Assembly (NCBI GenBank): GCA_963844055.1
Contig: CAWJMN010000001.1
Location: 3,534,001-3,598,000 of the forward strand
Length of the DNA: 64,000 nucleotides
Origin: CAWJMN01 sp963844055
GTDB lineage: Bacteria; Planctomycetota; Planctomycetia; Pirellulales; Pirellulaceae
Direction: 5' to 3'
Shown piece after piece: positions 34,602 to 42,983 of this stretch (within the stretch, counting starts at the first letter, position 1; each line of letters opens with the position of its first letter). The notes beneath the pieces are model-generated. The model saw only the letters and a program-made list of their open reading frames with translations, was not told the DNA's origin and ran no database searches. Made by a program: the position numbers and the translations under genes.

Positions 34602-35057
34602 CTAGTTGTCAATGCGGATGGCGACCAGCGAAGCGTTTTCCGGAGTCACGTTCACCGAACCGCCAGCGGTCAGGTAAACAGTCAATTCCGTGTCGGTTTC
34701 GCCAGCGGGTGCATCGACAATGCCGGTGATGCCGATGTCGTTGCAGGCCGAGCCAGTCGCGAAATCGACGGCAGCCTTCAGACCCGAGACAGCAGCTTGC
34801 GAAGCACCAACAAGGGCCTTGCGGATTTCAGCCGTGACCTTCGTTGCCGAAGCAGCGGCACCCGTCAGGTAGAAGGCGATCAGGTAGCGACCGCCAGCCT
34901 TCAGCGTCAGTTTGTTGTTGGCGTAATCAGGCGTCACCGACTTGTCTTCAGCGGTGTACAAGCCGTTGGCCGTGAAGCCGGTCATCTTGGCTGGCGAGGT
35001 CGTCAAAGCTTGTGCGGTTACGCCAGCGGTCAGGACAATTCCACCATTACCGATCAT
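34602..35057 (-). CDS. beta-sandwich virion protein, possible decoration
   Basis: The 151-aa protein starts at MIGNGGIVLTAGVT. GGAGAC 9 bases upstream decides this ATG over one 30 bases earlier. The strand pattern with GRYLIAFYLTGAAASATKV and TELTVYLTAGGSVNV resembles the jelly-roll/TNF-like virion proteins that decorate capsids or tails. Terminators bracket it on the upstream side. It precedes the protease gene by about 90 bases. Confidence 0.55.
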   Translation of the reverse strand: MIGNGGIVLTAGVTAQALTTSPAKMTGFTANGLYTAEDKSVTPDYANNKLTLKAGGRYLIAFYLTGAAASATKVTAEIRKALVGASQAAVSGLKAAVDFATGSACNDIGITGIVDAPAGETDTELTVYLTAGGSVNVTPENASLVAIRIDN

Positions 35058-35090
35058 GAGTAAGTCTCCGTTTTTATTGAGTCGCAAACG

Positions 35091-35132
35091 AAAAAAGCCC
35101 AGGCTCTGCGGTGATTCCGCAAAACCCAGGCT
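35091..35132 (-). terminator. intrinsic terminator with long wobble stem
   Basis: On the minus strand AGCCTGGGTTTTGCGG pairs over 16 positions with CCGCAGAGCCTGGGCT (four G-U pairs) around a 5-base loop, followed by TTTTTT. Confidence 0.75.
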
Positions 35133-35174
35133 CCCATTTGGCGATGCTCTGGTTGTGATCTGAAAGCGAACTAA

Positions 35175-35378
35175 CTACTTGTGATCCGTCTCGTCAATGA
35201 ACTTGACGTGTGAGATCTTGCCAGCCTTGAAAGTTACGACCGCTTTAAGCTCGCCCCACACAAATGGCTTAAAGTGCTTCTCATCAATCCGACGCTGAAG
35301 TTCTGTCATCAGAAGTCTTTCACGTCGTTTCGAATCAGCATCCTCATCCGGACTTGGACTTTCTTTCTGCTTCGACAT
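35175..35378 (-). CDS. small hypothetical protein, 67 aa
   Basis: The protein has a charged N-terminus (SKQKESPSPDEDADSKRRE), a helix and then a beta hairpin (LKAVVTFKAGKISHVKFID). The VTFxxGKIxxVxF pattern is frequent in small phage proteins of unknown role. It has a terminator on each side and therefore its own transcript. Confidence 0.5.
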   Translation of the reverse strand: MSKQKESPSPDEDADSKRRERLLMTELQRRIDEKHFKPFVWGELKAVVTFKAGKISHVKFIDETDHK

Positions 35379-35444
35379 GTAATGAACTTACCTAGAAGTT
35401 TTTGAAATCGTCAACACTCGAAAATATTATTTTGCGTTTCGCAC

Positions 35445-35486
35445 AAAAAACCATCGCACCAGAAAATCATTTTCGTAGTGCGATGG
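35445..35486 (-). terminator. intrinsic terminator
   Basis: A 9-bp stem (CCATCGCAC at 35451-35459 with 35478-35486), extended by pairing within the loop, is followed on the minus strand by TTTTTTGTG. It closes the secreted Cys-rich gene. Confidence 0.75.
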
Positions 35487-35515
35487 CTCGCATTATGCAT
35501 CCATGCATGCGAATA

Positions 35516-35803
35516 CTATCCGCAGCTACGACAGCCGCGAAGTCGCCCGAACGCTTTGCGAAGCGGACGAGCGCGAAGTAGTTTGCCAACAGCACGAACT
35601 GGTGCCGCTGCGATAGCACGAGCACGACCGGCACCGCAGGAGCCAGCGGAGCAGCTGCCGACAGCACAAGTGCCAGCGACCGGACAAGTGCCGCACCCGC
35701 AATCAGCTGCTAGGGCTGGATTGCAAGCCAAGACCAAGGCGAGAAGACAAACAAACATCACCGCGAACACCGACACCCCAAACCGACGCATTGCATTCTT
35801 CAT
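35516..35803 (-). CDS. secreted Cys-rich small protein
   Basis: A signal peptide (MKNAMRRFGVSVFAVMFVCL, ending in PALA) is followed by a Cys/Gly/Ala-rich region with eight closely spaced Cys (ADCGCGTCPVAGTCAVGSC and SCGAGRARA). The end is Arg-rich with a final CRSCG. The mature peptide is about 60 aa. It looks like a disulphide-rich secreted peptide and resembles the Cys-rich surface peptides common in planctomycete genomes. The chosen start places the basic n-region correctly. Function is unknown. Confidence 0.55.
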   Translation of the reverse strand: MKNAMRRFGVSVFAVMFVCLLALVLACNPALAADCGCGTCPVAGTCAVGSCSAGSCGAGRARAIAAAPVRAVGKLLRARPLRKAFGRLRGCRSCG

Positions 35804-35890
35804 AGTTATGCCCTCGAAATCGAACAAAAGAAGCGTAAAACGGACAGGAAACGTCCAGTTCCCCGTTATGCTCGGTCCTGCCGAAAAACG

Positions 35891-37918
35891 TCAATCCTTC
35901 AGGAGATCAGCCCCCTGCCCTTCTTCAATAGCTGGCTCGCTGCGTACTCCGATCTTCTTCACGACCGGCTGCTCAAATGCCTTCTGCACTTCCATCGAAA
36001 GAAACGCAGCGGCCTCACCCGACACAATCACCTTCACCGACTTCCGTGGTTCGACGCCGGCGGCAAGGTCTGCCTTCCAGTTCCGAATCGCACCCACCAG
36101 AGAATGCGAACCGTCCAGGACGAACAGCGGCGACCGTTCGTTCGGCGGTCGTGCGATGATGGCCGGGTTGAATACGCCCGTCTCCATCTTGTCGAGGATC
36201 GTCGATTCCGACAGATCGCGCGAGATACCAAGGGCTCCAGACTCCAATAGCGAATCGAGCAAGGCAGCGTCGGCCGACGTCTGGTAGAACGTCCCTGAGA
36301 CGCCCCAGCGGACCGCATACCGCTCCCAGTCGATCTCCTGGTCTACGTGGTTCGGCGACTTCTGGATCCGGCGGAGAACGTCTCCAGCGTCGAGAACGCC
36401 GCCTGACCATTGGCCCGACGTCGTCCGATGCTGGTCAGGATCGTACGCCTTCAGGCGTCCTTCGATAGATTCGAGACGTTCGCAGAGAATCTCTTCGAAT
36501 AACTTCTGCTGGCCCGGTCGCTGTGGCTTCGCTTCTGGCGGACCTTGCGGAGGTGCCACCGCTGGCAGCTCATCACCACCGGGGATCGGTGGAAGCCCGA
36601 ACATTTCACGGATCTCGTTGGGAGTGACGGCGCAAGCGGCGTTCATCGCAATCACTTGCTGGATTTGCAGGTCTGCGTCAAACGCCTTCGCCTCTTCGAT
36701 CCAGACGTAGAGCTTTTCGGTGTCCGATTGGAGCATTAGCTTGCCAACCTTCTCGGTCAGCACTTCCGAGATCAGCGTGATCACCGGATTGACGGCGACC
36801 GTGTAAAAGCCTTCGTGAGCAACGTAACTGCTCGCCCGATTCGCCCCTTCCACCTGGCCGACGACAATCGGATTTGTACCGATCCCCTGCATCACACGCT
36901 CTTTTGTGAGCGACGAGCTCGATAAGAAGTCCATCTCCTGCGGGGAAGCGGTGTACGGGTAAACGTCCTCGATCATTGCATCCAGAATGATCGGATCGCC
37001 GTAGTGAGTTGTTCCCGAATAGGCTAGGCGGATGGCCGAGACGAGCTGCGATCGCTGCTCCGGCGTTAGGTTCGGACGTGGCCCCAGCCCTGTCTCGCCT
37101 GGCTTCGGGGGAAGTCGGCCGGCCGTAATCACCATGCCTGGCTTCTGCCCGTTGATCATCGACGCCTGCTGCGCTTCCTGCACGCGGTCGTCCGTGTTGA
37201 TCGCCTTCGACTGCGATTGCACCGGCGACATAACCCCCAGCGGGTTCTCAGGGTCGGGAAATGGGATGTACGCCATCTGGTCCGCTGGAATCGTGAACGA
37301 GTCGCCGTCCGTCGCACCTGGCGGAGTCACCTTGAACGCAGTGAACGGCTTCCCCTTCTCATGCACCGGCTTCACCCACGTCGATGGCAGATACCAGAGG
37401 TTCATCGACCGCTTGCCGTCGGCTAGATTGCTGTCCAGCTTTTCGAGATAGATGAACGCCTTTCCGGTCGCAAGGATCGAGAACGCCGTGCAATACTTCA
37501 GGGCCCAGCCCACCATGCAAGGGTTCGGGGACTCGAACACGTCCAGCAGCTCGTGCTGCGGATCCACTTCAAGACCTTCCGCAACCGCCTTCCGCACGAA
37601 CTCCGGCATGCTCTTGGTCTGGATCTTGCGGGGGTCCATGCGTCGGCTCGTACCGCCCCGCAGAGCCTTCTTGCCCACATGGATCGGCTGCTTCGCAATC
37701 GTGGTACAGATCGGTCGAATCGCCGTGTACGGGATGCCCTGCTTGGCCGCCTCGTACTGCTTCTTCTCGGCCGTGAGCGTGCCACTATTGAGCAGCGACG
37801 AAGCGGGAGACGTTTCTCCGTACGGACCGCCAGACCCGACGCCTTTCGTCGCTAGTACGGAATCACGAAAGCCCTTCGTGCGGGACTCGGCTACTTCAAA
37901 TTGCTCGGCAATGCTCAT
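35891..37918 (-). CDS. phage portal protein with C-terminal ParB/sulfiredoxin-like extension
   Basis: The 675-aa protein is the HK97-type portal, the dodecameric channel for DNA. It contains PYTAIRPICTTIAKQPIHVG, MNLWYLPSTWVKPVHEKG, SFTIPADQMAYIPFPDPENP (the GF.SP-type loop), EVLTEKVGKLMLQSDTEKLY, and an end at PPIPGGDE for the portal part at about residue 490. A second domain follows after a disordered linker. It holds WERYAVRWGVSGTF and PLFVLDGSHSLVGAIRNW, which resembles the D-G-x-H-R/S-L core of ParB/sulfiredoxin-like folds. Its role is unknown. The start at MSIAEQFEVAESR is chosen because the upstream codons overlap the next gene. Confidence 0.75.
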   Translation of the reverse strand: MSIAEQFEVAESRTKGFRDSVLATKGVGSGGPYGETSPASSLLNSGTLTAEKKQYEAAKQGIPYTAIRPICTTIAKQPIHVGKKALRGGTSRRMDPRKIQTKSMPEFVRKAVAEGLEVDPQHELLDVFESPNPCMVGWALKYCTAFSILATGKAFIYLEKLDSNLADGKRSMNLWYLPSTWVKPVHEKGKPFTAFKVTPPGATDGDSFTIPADQMAYIPFPDPENPLGVMSPVQSQSKAINTDDRVQEAQQASMINGQKPGMVITAGRLPPKPGETGLGPRPNLTPEQRSQLVSAIRLAYSGTTHYGDPIILDAMIEDVYPYTASPQEMDFLSSSSLTKERVMQGIGTNPIVVGQVEGANRASSYVAHEGFYTVAVNPVITLISEVLTEKVGKLMLQSDTEKLYVWIEEAKAFDADLQIQQVIAMNAACAVTPNEIREMFGLPPIPGGDELPAVAPPQGPPEAKPQRPGQQKLFEEILCERLESIEGRLKAYDPDQHRTTSGQWSGGVLDAGDVLRRIQKSPNHVDQEIDWERYAVRWGVSGTFYQTSADAALLDSLLESGALGISRDLSESTILDKMETGVFNPAIIARPPNERSPLFVLDGSHSLVGAIRNWKADLAAGVEPRKSVKVIVSGEAAAFLSMEVQKAFEQPVVKKIGVRSEPAIEEGQGADLLKD

Positions 37919-37955
37919 TTCAGCTCCCTTTCGACGTTCGGCCCCCGGACTTCGA

Positions 37956-38246
37956 CTAGGAACGTGTTGGTGGCGTCGTTGCGACCGCAATCCTACGTTG
38001 ATCGTTGGCAATCTCGGCTTCCATATAGGCCACATGCTTCTGACGGAGCATGACCAGGAACGCCACTTCCTTTTCCAGCAAAGTGATCTTGCTGGCCTGC
38101 TCGCGTCGTTCGACTTCATGCTGTGCCTTCAGGCTTCGAATCTGCTCCTGCAGCGCCGCAATCGTGTCTCGCCTGGCAACGTACCAGTTACGAAGCCGAA
38201 TCCAGCAATCACCCCACCAGAACAGCACACCCAAAAGCCAATCCAT
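37956..38246 (-). CDS. small membrane-anchored coiled-coil protein
   Basis: A single membrane segment (MDWLLGVLFWWGDCWI) is followed by a long coiled coil (VARRDTIAALQEQIRSLKAQ and ITLLEKEVAFLVMLRQKHVA). The shape is that of an i-spanin (Rz) or another small phage envelope protein. The ATG has the GGGGGCAGGC leader. It lies between the portal and the terminase block. Confidence 0.55.
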   Translation of the reverse strand: MDWLLGVLFWWGDCWIRLRNWYVARRDTIAALQEQIRSLKAQHEVERREQASKITLLEKEVAFLVMLRQKHVAYMEAEIANDQRRIAVATTPPTRS

Positions 38247-38275
38247 GCCTGCCCCCGACCGAATCAAAAAAACGA

Positions 38276-38587
38276 CTAACTCGACTGCTGCTCGACCAGC
38301 TCTTGCAGTTTCTTCTGCAAACCAACCCCGGTGAGCGCTCGAACTTGCGGAGAACTGCCAAGGAACGATGCAATCGCCTCAATCGTTCTGCGATTTGTTT
38401 CAGCAGTGACATTGGCGACCAGAGATTCCAGCGGAACCGAGGTCGTCATCTTCCCAAGCAGCAGCCCGACCTTCTCGGCCGCGACCATGTACTGCGGATG
38501 AGCACCACAGACACCGAAGAACCGGATCGCTGGCCACAACTCTTCGCACGCCTCTTCAAAGGCCTTCAAACGCTCTGTATCGCTCAC
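38276..38587 (-). CDS. small helical protein, 103 aa
   Basis: The protein is all helical and acidic (TERLKAFEEACEELWPAIRF) and ends VGLQKKLQELVEQQSS. I do not recognise it. Its ATG overlaps the stop of the membrane protein upstream (ATGA). Confidence 0.5.
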   Translation of the reverse strand: MSDTERLKAFEEACEELWPAIRFFGVCGAHPQYMVAAEKVGLLLGKMTTSVPLESLVANVTAETNRRTIEAIASFLGSSPQVRALTGVGLQKKLQELVEQQSS

Positions 38588-38868
38588 ACATCATCCTTTC
38601 GAAATGGACGAAAGAACGGATTATCTCCGCCCCCTTCGTCATTCTCCCCCGGCTCTAAGTTGCTATAGACGGCACATTCCAGGTCGTCGATCCGCTCGTC
38701 TTGGTTGTCGAGCGCACTTTTCATCGCTTCCCCGAACTGGGAGATCGCTGCGACCATACCCTGCGAAACGCCATCGCTCGCAAATTGCCACAGCGCGGCG
38801 CCGAAGACGATCCCGAGTACGAATCCAATCACGAGGCCAATCGAACCAGCACAAAGTAACTCAACCAT
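38584..38868 (-). CDS. small membrane protein, 94 aa
   Basis: A Gly-rich membrane segment (GSIGLVIGFVLGIVFGAALW) opens the protein. A helix with an acidic, Gly-rich end follows (NLEPGENDEGGGDNPFFRP). I used the internal ATG. A longer frame upstream has no start context. It could belong with the neighbouring coiled-coil protein as a membrane pair, but nothing specific shows this. Confidence 0.5.
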   Translation of the reverse strand: MVELLCAGSIGLVIGFVLGIVFGAALWQFASDGVSQGMVAAISQFGEAMKSALDNQDERIDDLECAVYSNLEPGENDEGGGDNPFFRPFRKDDV

Positions 38869-38870
38869 CG

Positions 38871-39284
38871 CTACCTCTCTCTCGTGATGGACTGGAACTT
38901 CTTGTCGGGACAGATGAACGATCCTTTGGCCAGCTTCTGCGCTAGATTGCACGACCCGCCGGCAATCTCGCAATAGTTCGCCTGCCGATACTCGCAGTCG
39001 TCGCAATGGTCCAGGCGGGAAGCGTACTCTTCCTCTGTCGGTGCGAGGTCTACTTTCTGCACGTACTGCTGCTTCAGTTCCGCAGCATTGAAGTTGACGT
39101 ACGGGCATTCCAGGCAAGTGCGGTCGCTGACGATCACAAAGGGCTCTGGCTTAGCCACTTGTGGATGAGTGCAACGATTTCCCTTGTAGCTATGACGAAA
39201 CCGACAAGGAGAAAGAACTGGCGTACACACCCCAATCTCTTCCGTCGGCGCCGCAGCTTGCGTCTCATGGTTATCGCCTGACAA
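38871..39284 (-). CDS. Cys-rich protein with CxxC pairs
   Basis: I propose the TTG at 39284 as start because AGGAGG lies 6 bases in front of it, the best ribosome binding site in the window. An ATG at 39323 in the same frame would overlap the acetyltransferase by 53 bases. The protein has GVCTPVLSPCRFRHS, RTCLECPYVNFN, CDDCEYRQANYCEIAGGSC and a final CPDK, i.e. about ten Cys that can form two zinc or Fe-S sites. The C-D-D-C-E-x(5)-Y-C-x(5)-C pattern resembles Cys clusters in proteins of unknown function from glycan clusters. Function is unknown. Confidence 0.55.
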   Translation of the reverse strand: MSGDNHETQAAAPTEEIGVCTPVLSPCRFRHSYKGNRCTHPQVAKPEPFVIVSDRTCLECPYVNFNAAELKQQYVQKVDLAPTEEEYASRLDHCDDCEYRQANYCEIAGGSCNLAQKLAKGSFICPDKKFQSITRER

Positions 39285-39774
39285 GGTGATCCTCCTGATG
39301 CCACCGCACGAACAGGTAAGCATCCTCTTGGATATTGGGGTAGAAGTTCGACTCTATCCCCGTCGCGCGAAACCCGCACGCCTTCATGAACAGTTGTGCT
39401 TCCAGGTTAGACTCGCGGACCTCGCACTCGATCCGCTTGAGACTGTGCGGACCCGCCAGCGATCGCATCATGTGGTCGATTAGCGAACGAGCACAGCCCT
39501 TGCGGCGATAGTTTGGACTAGTCGCAATCGAAAGCAGGTGCAGCATGTCCTTATGCTCTTGATAGACGGCATAGGCCAGTACCCGGCCGTCATCGCTCTG
39601 CACCGTCCGGACCCGCGTCAGCTGATGAGCCAAGAGCGCACAGGCTTCGGATTCCGACCAAGGGAACTCAAAGCACGACAGCTCAATCCGCATGACTTCG
39701 GCGAAGTCGCTAGATTGGTAGGTTCGCACACTGTACGAGACCTTGTCGGAGATGGATTCCTGCGCGGCTGCCAT
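39271..39774 (-). CDS. RimI-like GNAT acetyltransferase
   Basis: The 167-aa protein has the GNAT fold: VRTYQSSDFAEVMRIELSCF (strand 1, helix 1), LHLLSIATSPNYRRKGCARS with the acetyl-CoA loop R/Q-x-x-G-x-G/A (YRRKGCA), RIECEVRESNLEAQLFMKAC and GFRATGIESNFY. The EVRxSNxxAxxFxxxxGF motif is typical of RimI, which acetylates the N-terminus of ribosomal protein S18. It stands between terminase and the Cys-rich gene. I start at MAAAQESISDKV. A phage copy may acetylate a host or virion protein. That is inference. Confidence 0.75.
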   Translation of the reverse strand: MAAAQESISDKVSYSVRTYQSSDFAEVMRIELSCFEFPWSESEACALLAHQLTRVRTVQSDDGRVLAYAVYQEHKDMLHLLSIATSPNYRRKGCARSLIDHMMRSLAGPHSLKRIECEVRESNLEAQLFMKACGFRATGIESNFYPNIQEDAYLFVRWHQEDHLVRR

Positions 39775-39806
39775 GTTTGAGTGATAGCCGCGACAAAAGA
39801 GAAACG

Positions 39807-41864
39807 TCAATCATCACGCCATTTAACTCGGCTGACCCAGGACTCTTCCGGCTGAGGTTCCGGCGTCGGCGCCTGATTCTCGTAGAAGGATCGCCAGTCC
39901 GGAGCAGCCTGCTTCTCGTCTTGATTGACTAGGTGCTGATAGTCGTTTGTCAGCCGTTCCAGGATGTCTGGTATCGGCTCTTGAGGGGCGTCGGGTTGTT
40001 CGGCGGTCATCGTGGCAGCCTTTGGAAGTGGATAGGTTACGAGGTCCCGAGCTGAATACGTGAACCATTCGTTCAAGTTGTGCAGCACGCGAACACCGTG
40101 GAACAGATACGCCACCGAATCACCCTTATCAGGTGAGCGCCCCAGCTTGTCTTTTACCGATTGGATCTCTGGCCGATCTGGCGGCTTGTTCTTCGGCGTG
40201 ATGTGGAAGCGAATACCGTCGCTGCCATACACCCGCTCTGGAGCACAAAGCTCTTCCAGCATCTCTGTGTCGGGCGGAAGTGCCCAAGACTCCCCTCGCC
40301 ACCGGTCGTCCGGATTGAGACGACGGCCGAGCGTCGCATAGGCCTCGCAGCGAAGATTGGCGTAGGTTCGCGGATCCACCTGTGAAGTCGCATTCCCCCG
40401 GAACTCGATCACCCAAACGCCAAGGCTCGCCAGCTGGTCACCAACGCCGGCACCAAGCCCGTCCATATCGACAACGACCGGATTGGCCCCGAGCGTCAGA
40501 TCGACCTTATAGACCTCCCGAGCGATCCGGATCGCATTCGAGACGTGGTAGGTCGTGTTGTCGTACTTCCAGGCATGCAAGGCCGCCACGCCACTCAGAC
40601 CGCCAGCGGCTAGGACCGTTGAGTCACCGTCGAGCGAACGCGCGACGTCCAGCGAAAAACAGTCGGCCCTTGGCGGATCATGCGGCTTGTAAGCATCCGT
40701 ATGGAACTTCAGGTACGATTCGAGGATGACCTGCTTGTCCGGATCTTCCGCCGGGAATCGACCATGGGCAAAGCACTCGATCAGCCGTGGGTCGCCCTTG
40801 GTCAGAATGCCCGAAAACTGCGTGAAGTCCATTTGGCTTTGGATGAGCGGCTGCACCGTCGAAAAGACGTCGTCCGGAATCCGGGAGCCTTGCGGGTAAT
40901 AGACGCCGCCGATCTCCATCCCACCTGCCGGAGCAGATGGGTTCTTCAGTCGCTTGTACCGCACGTTCATGCAGTCCTGGCCACCAATCGTGACACAGAG
41001 CCGGACTCCCATGGCGCCGTGGCAGGTCGCTATATCGTTCATACGAGCCCCGAGCGGCTTAAAGCCATCGAAGAACCGGCCGAACCGACTACGGGGATTG
41101 GATAGTGCGATGATCTTCCGGGCGTTCTTCTCCGCGTTTTCTATGAAAGAACCGGGGATCGAAGACGACTCGTCAAAAAAGTAGATCGTGTTCTTACCGT
41201 GGGCACCGGAGAACGCTTCGCCAGCGGTTGAGCTGGACGGATCCGGATTAAGTATCCGCACGTAATGCCGGGGAGTCTCGGTAATCCCTTCCTTGCCGAC
41301 AAAGCCAGGCGAGGGGTTCGTCATTCGCCCGTACCACTGCGCCACTTCGCCAAAGATGTTCGTGCGAGCATGTGTGTGATCGCGTGACGTCAGCGTTATC
41401 CGCGACTCGTCGAAAACGTCATACCACAGGCAAGCCGCGATCGACGTGGATGCACCTTTACCGGCACCCGTACAGCCCTTGATAAATACCTCGCCAATCG
41501 TCGGGTCAAAGAAGGCCGACAAGATCAGCATCTGCCACCAGTCGAGCCGCAAGCACGGAATCGATGTGTCGGTGATCAGGTCCACCAGCTGCTTGGGAGC
41601 GTACCGGAGCCGGTCGATGGGGATGTCGCGAAAGAAGACCTGCTCTTTCGGGTCCGTCACGACCATGAACGGCCATTGATACGCAATCAGCGGGAACGGA
41701 TTCCCTTTGCGACAAGTCTCGCGATGCTTTTCGAGGTCGGCCGCGTCATTGCCTAGTTCACCGATCAGAAACCGCGTCAGCTCACTTGCAATGTTGTCGT
41801 AGACCGTCTTCTCGGGGTCGTACTGGATGCCGTCGAACGATGCTTTCGCCTTGGATCTTGCCAT
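39807..41864 (-). CDS. terminase large subunit
   Basis: The 685-aa protein has a Walker A motif at about residues 130-138 (GCTGAGKGA), a Walker B at 228-232 (YFFDE), and the adenine/coupling region ALSNPRSRFGRFFDG. The nuclease half shows FSLDVARSLDGDSTVLAAGG, which has the first acidic residue, VVVDMDGLGAGVGDQLA (second acidic) and RSPDKGDSVAYLF (third acidic). It packages phage DNA into heads using ATP and cuts it. The frame starts with an ATG after a short gap from the epimerase. All motifs appear intact, so the enzyme should be functional. Confidence 0.85.
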   Translation of the reverse strand: MARSKAKASFDGIQYDPEKTVYDNIASELTRFLIGELGNDAADLEKHRETCRKGNPFPLIAYQWPFMVVTDPKEQVFFRDIPIDRLRYAPKQLVDLITDTSIPCLRLDWWQMLILSAFFDPTIGEVFIKGCTGAGKGASTSIAACLWYDVFDESRITLTSRDHTHARTNIFGEVAQWYGRMTNPSPGFVGKEGITETPRHYVRILNPDPSSSTAGEAFSGAHGKNTIYFFDESSSIPGSFIENAEKNARKIIALSNPRSRFGRFFDGFKPLGARMNDIATCHGAMGVRLCVTIGGQDCMNVRYKRLKNPSAPAGGMEIGGVYYPQGSRIPDDVFSTVQPLIQSQMDFTQFSGILTKGDPRLIECFAHGRFPAEDPDKQVILESYLKFHTDAYKPHDPPRADCFSLDVARSLDGDSTVLAAGGLSGVAALHAWKYDNTTYHVSNAIRIAREVYKVDLTLGANPVVVDMDGLGAGVGDQLASLGVWVIEFRGNATSQVDPRTYANLRCEAYATLGRRLNPDDRWRGESWALPPDTEMLEELCAPERVYGSDGIRFHITPKNKPPDRPEIQSVKDKLGRSPDKGDSVAYLFHGVRVLHNLNEWFTYSARDLVTYPLPKAATMTAEQPDAPQEPIPDILERLTNDYQHLVNQDEKQAAPDWRSFYENQAPTPEPQPEESWVSRVKWRDD

Positions 41865-41868
41865 CGCA

Positions 41869-42798
41869 CTAGTATGCCAGCCTCCAAGGCGACTGCGGCT
41901 TCATCAGTTGGACCACCTTGCCGACGTCGCGAATGATGCTGTCCATGGAGACCGTCGAGGTAAAGCCCGTCGCCTTGCGGAATAGGAAGTAGCTGACCTC
42001 GTAATCCCGGCCGTCAGGGTCCTTGCCGCTTCCCTCTTCGATCAACTGGAAGGGGAACTGCGATTGGACCGCTAAGGCAATCTGCCGCTTCGTCAGGTTG
42101 AGATTCTGACTGCCGACGTTGACGCACTTAGAGCTAAGAGCATCGAAGTTTTCGATCGCCAGCCGGAACGCCTCCGCAGCGTCCTGGACTGAAAGGAACG
42201 TCCGGCGGGCGTGCGGCTGGTAGAGAACGATGTATTTCTGATGAATCGCCTGGTAGACGAAGTTGTTGGGCAGTAAGTCGAGCCGCATGACAGGCGACAC
42301 ACCGCACAAGGTCGCAAGTCGAAGATTCACACCGCCAGCGGAAAGGATGATTTTCTCCGCTTCTAGCTTGAGCTGGCCGTAAAGGGACAGCGGGTTGCAG
42401 GGCTGAGACTCGTCGCAGATCGCGTCGCACTCGCCATAGACCGAGCCGGTTGAAGCGTGGATGATCGGGCGATTGGTCTGCCTGAACCAGTGGCAGAGCT
42501 TGTCTGTGACTTCGACAATATCGCGACGAGCCTGCTTGGGGCTGCGTGCGCAAGCGGGATAGCCGACAAGTCCCGCTAGGTGAATGAGAATATCGTGGCT
42601 GACTGCCAATTGTGACATCGGATGGTCGAGAACATCGCTTTGAATGTACTCGACGCGCGGAGACTGGCAGACCAGCGGGAGCGTACAACCATGGTCGAAC
42701 CGATCTAGGACTGTAAGGTCGTGGTCGGTCGTGGCCAGCAGATGCTGAACGAGGACAGAGCCCAGAAAGCCAGCTCCGCCAGTGATGAGGATTCGCAT
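41869..42798 (-). CDS. NAD-dependent sugar epimerase/dehydratase
   Basis: The protein opens MRILITGGAGFLGSVLVQHL, the GxxGxxG Rossmann motif of extended SDR proteins. It has SVYGECD-type context around the active site: STGSVYGE, followed by LSLYGQLKLEAEKI, which supplies the YxxxK dyad. This is the NAD-dependent epimerase/dehydratase family that acts on nucleotide sugars. The internal ATG directly precedes the Rossmann strand. It is distant from the glycan cluster and just upstream of terminase, yet it could supply the same pathway. Confidence 0.8.
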   Translation of the reverse strand: MRILITGGAGFLGSVLVQHLLATTDHDLTVLDRFDHGCTLPLVCQSPRVEYIQSDVLDHPMSQLAVSHDILIHLAGLVGYPACARSPKQARRDIVEVTDKLCHWFRQTNRPIIHASTGSVYGECDAICDESQPCNPLSLYGQLKLEAEKIILSAGGVNLRLATLCGVSPVMRLDLLPNNFVYQAIHQKYIVLYQPHARRTFLSVQDAAEAFRLAIENFDALSSKCVNVGSQNLNLTKRQIALAVQSQFPFQLIEEGSGKDPDGRDYEVSYFLFRKATGFTSTVSMDSIIRDVGKVVQLMKPQSPWRLAY

Positions 42799-42983
42799 AG
42801 GTAGAGGTTTGCCCAGCCATTGCACAATTATGAAGTGCTACAGGGCGAATCTATCTTGTTCAAAGCAATATCGTCAATCCAAACCAAACGCGATAGTTGT
42901 TTGCAAACCGTCAAACATCTACACTCTATACCTTGAATTACCGAACCTCACGCCAACCAGAATGATCAGAGGCGTTCTCAGAC

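Noticed and set aside
38050..38668. Plus-strand frames opposite the small membrane genes
   Set aside because: The minus-strand genes are coupled by ATGA overlaps and have leaders. The plus frames have neither.
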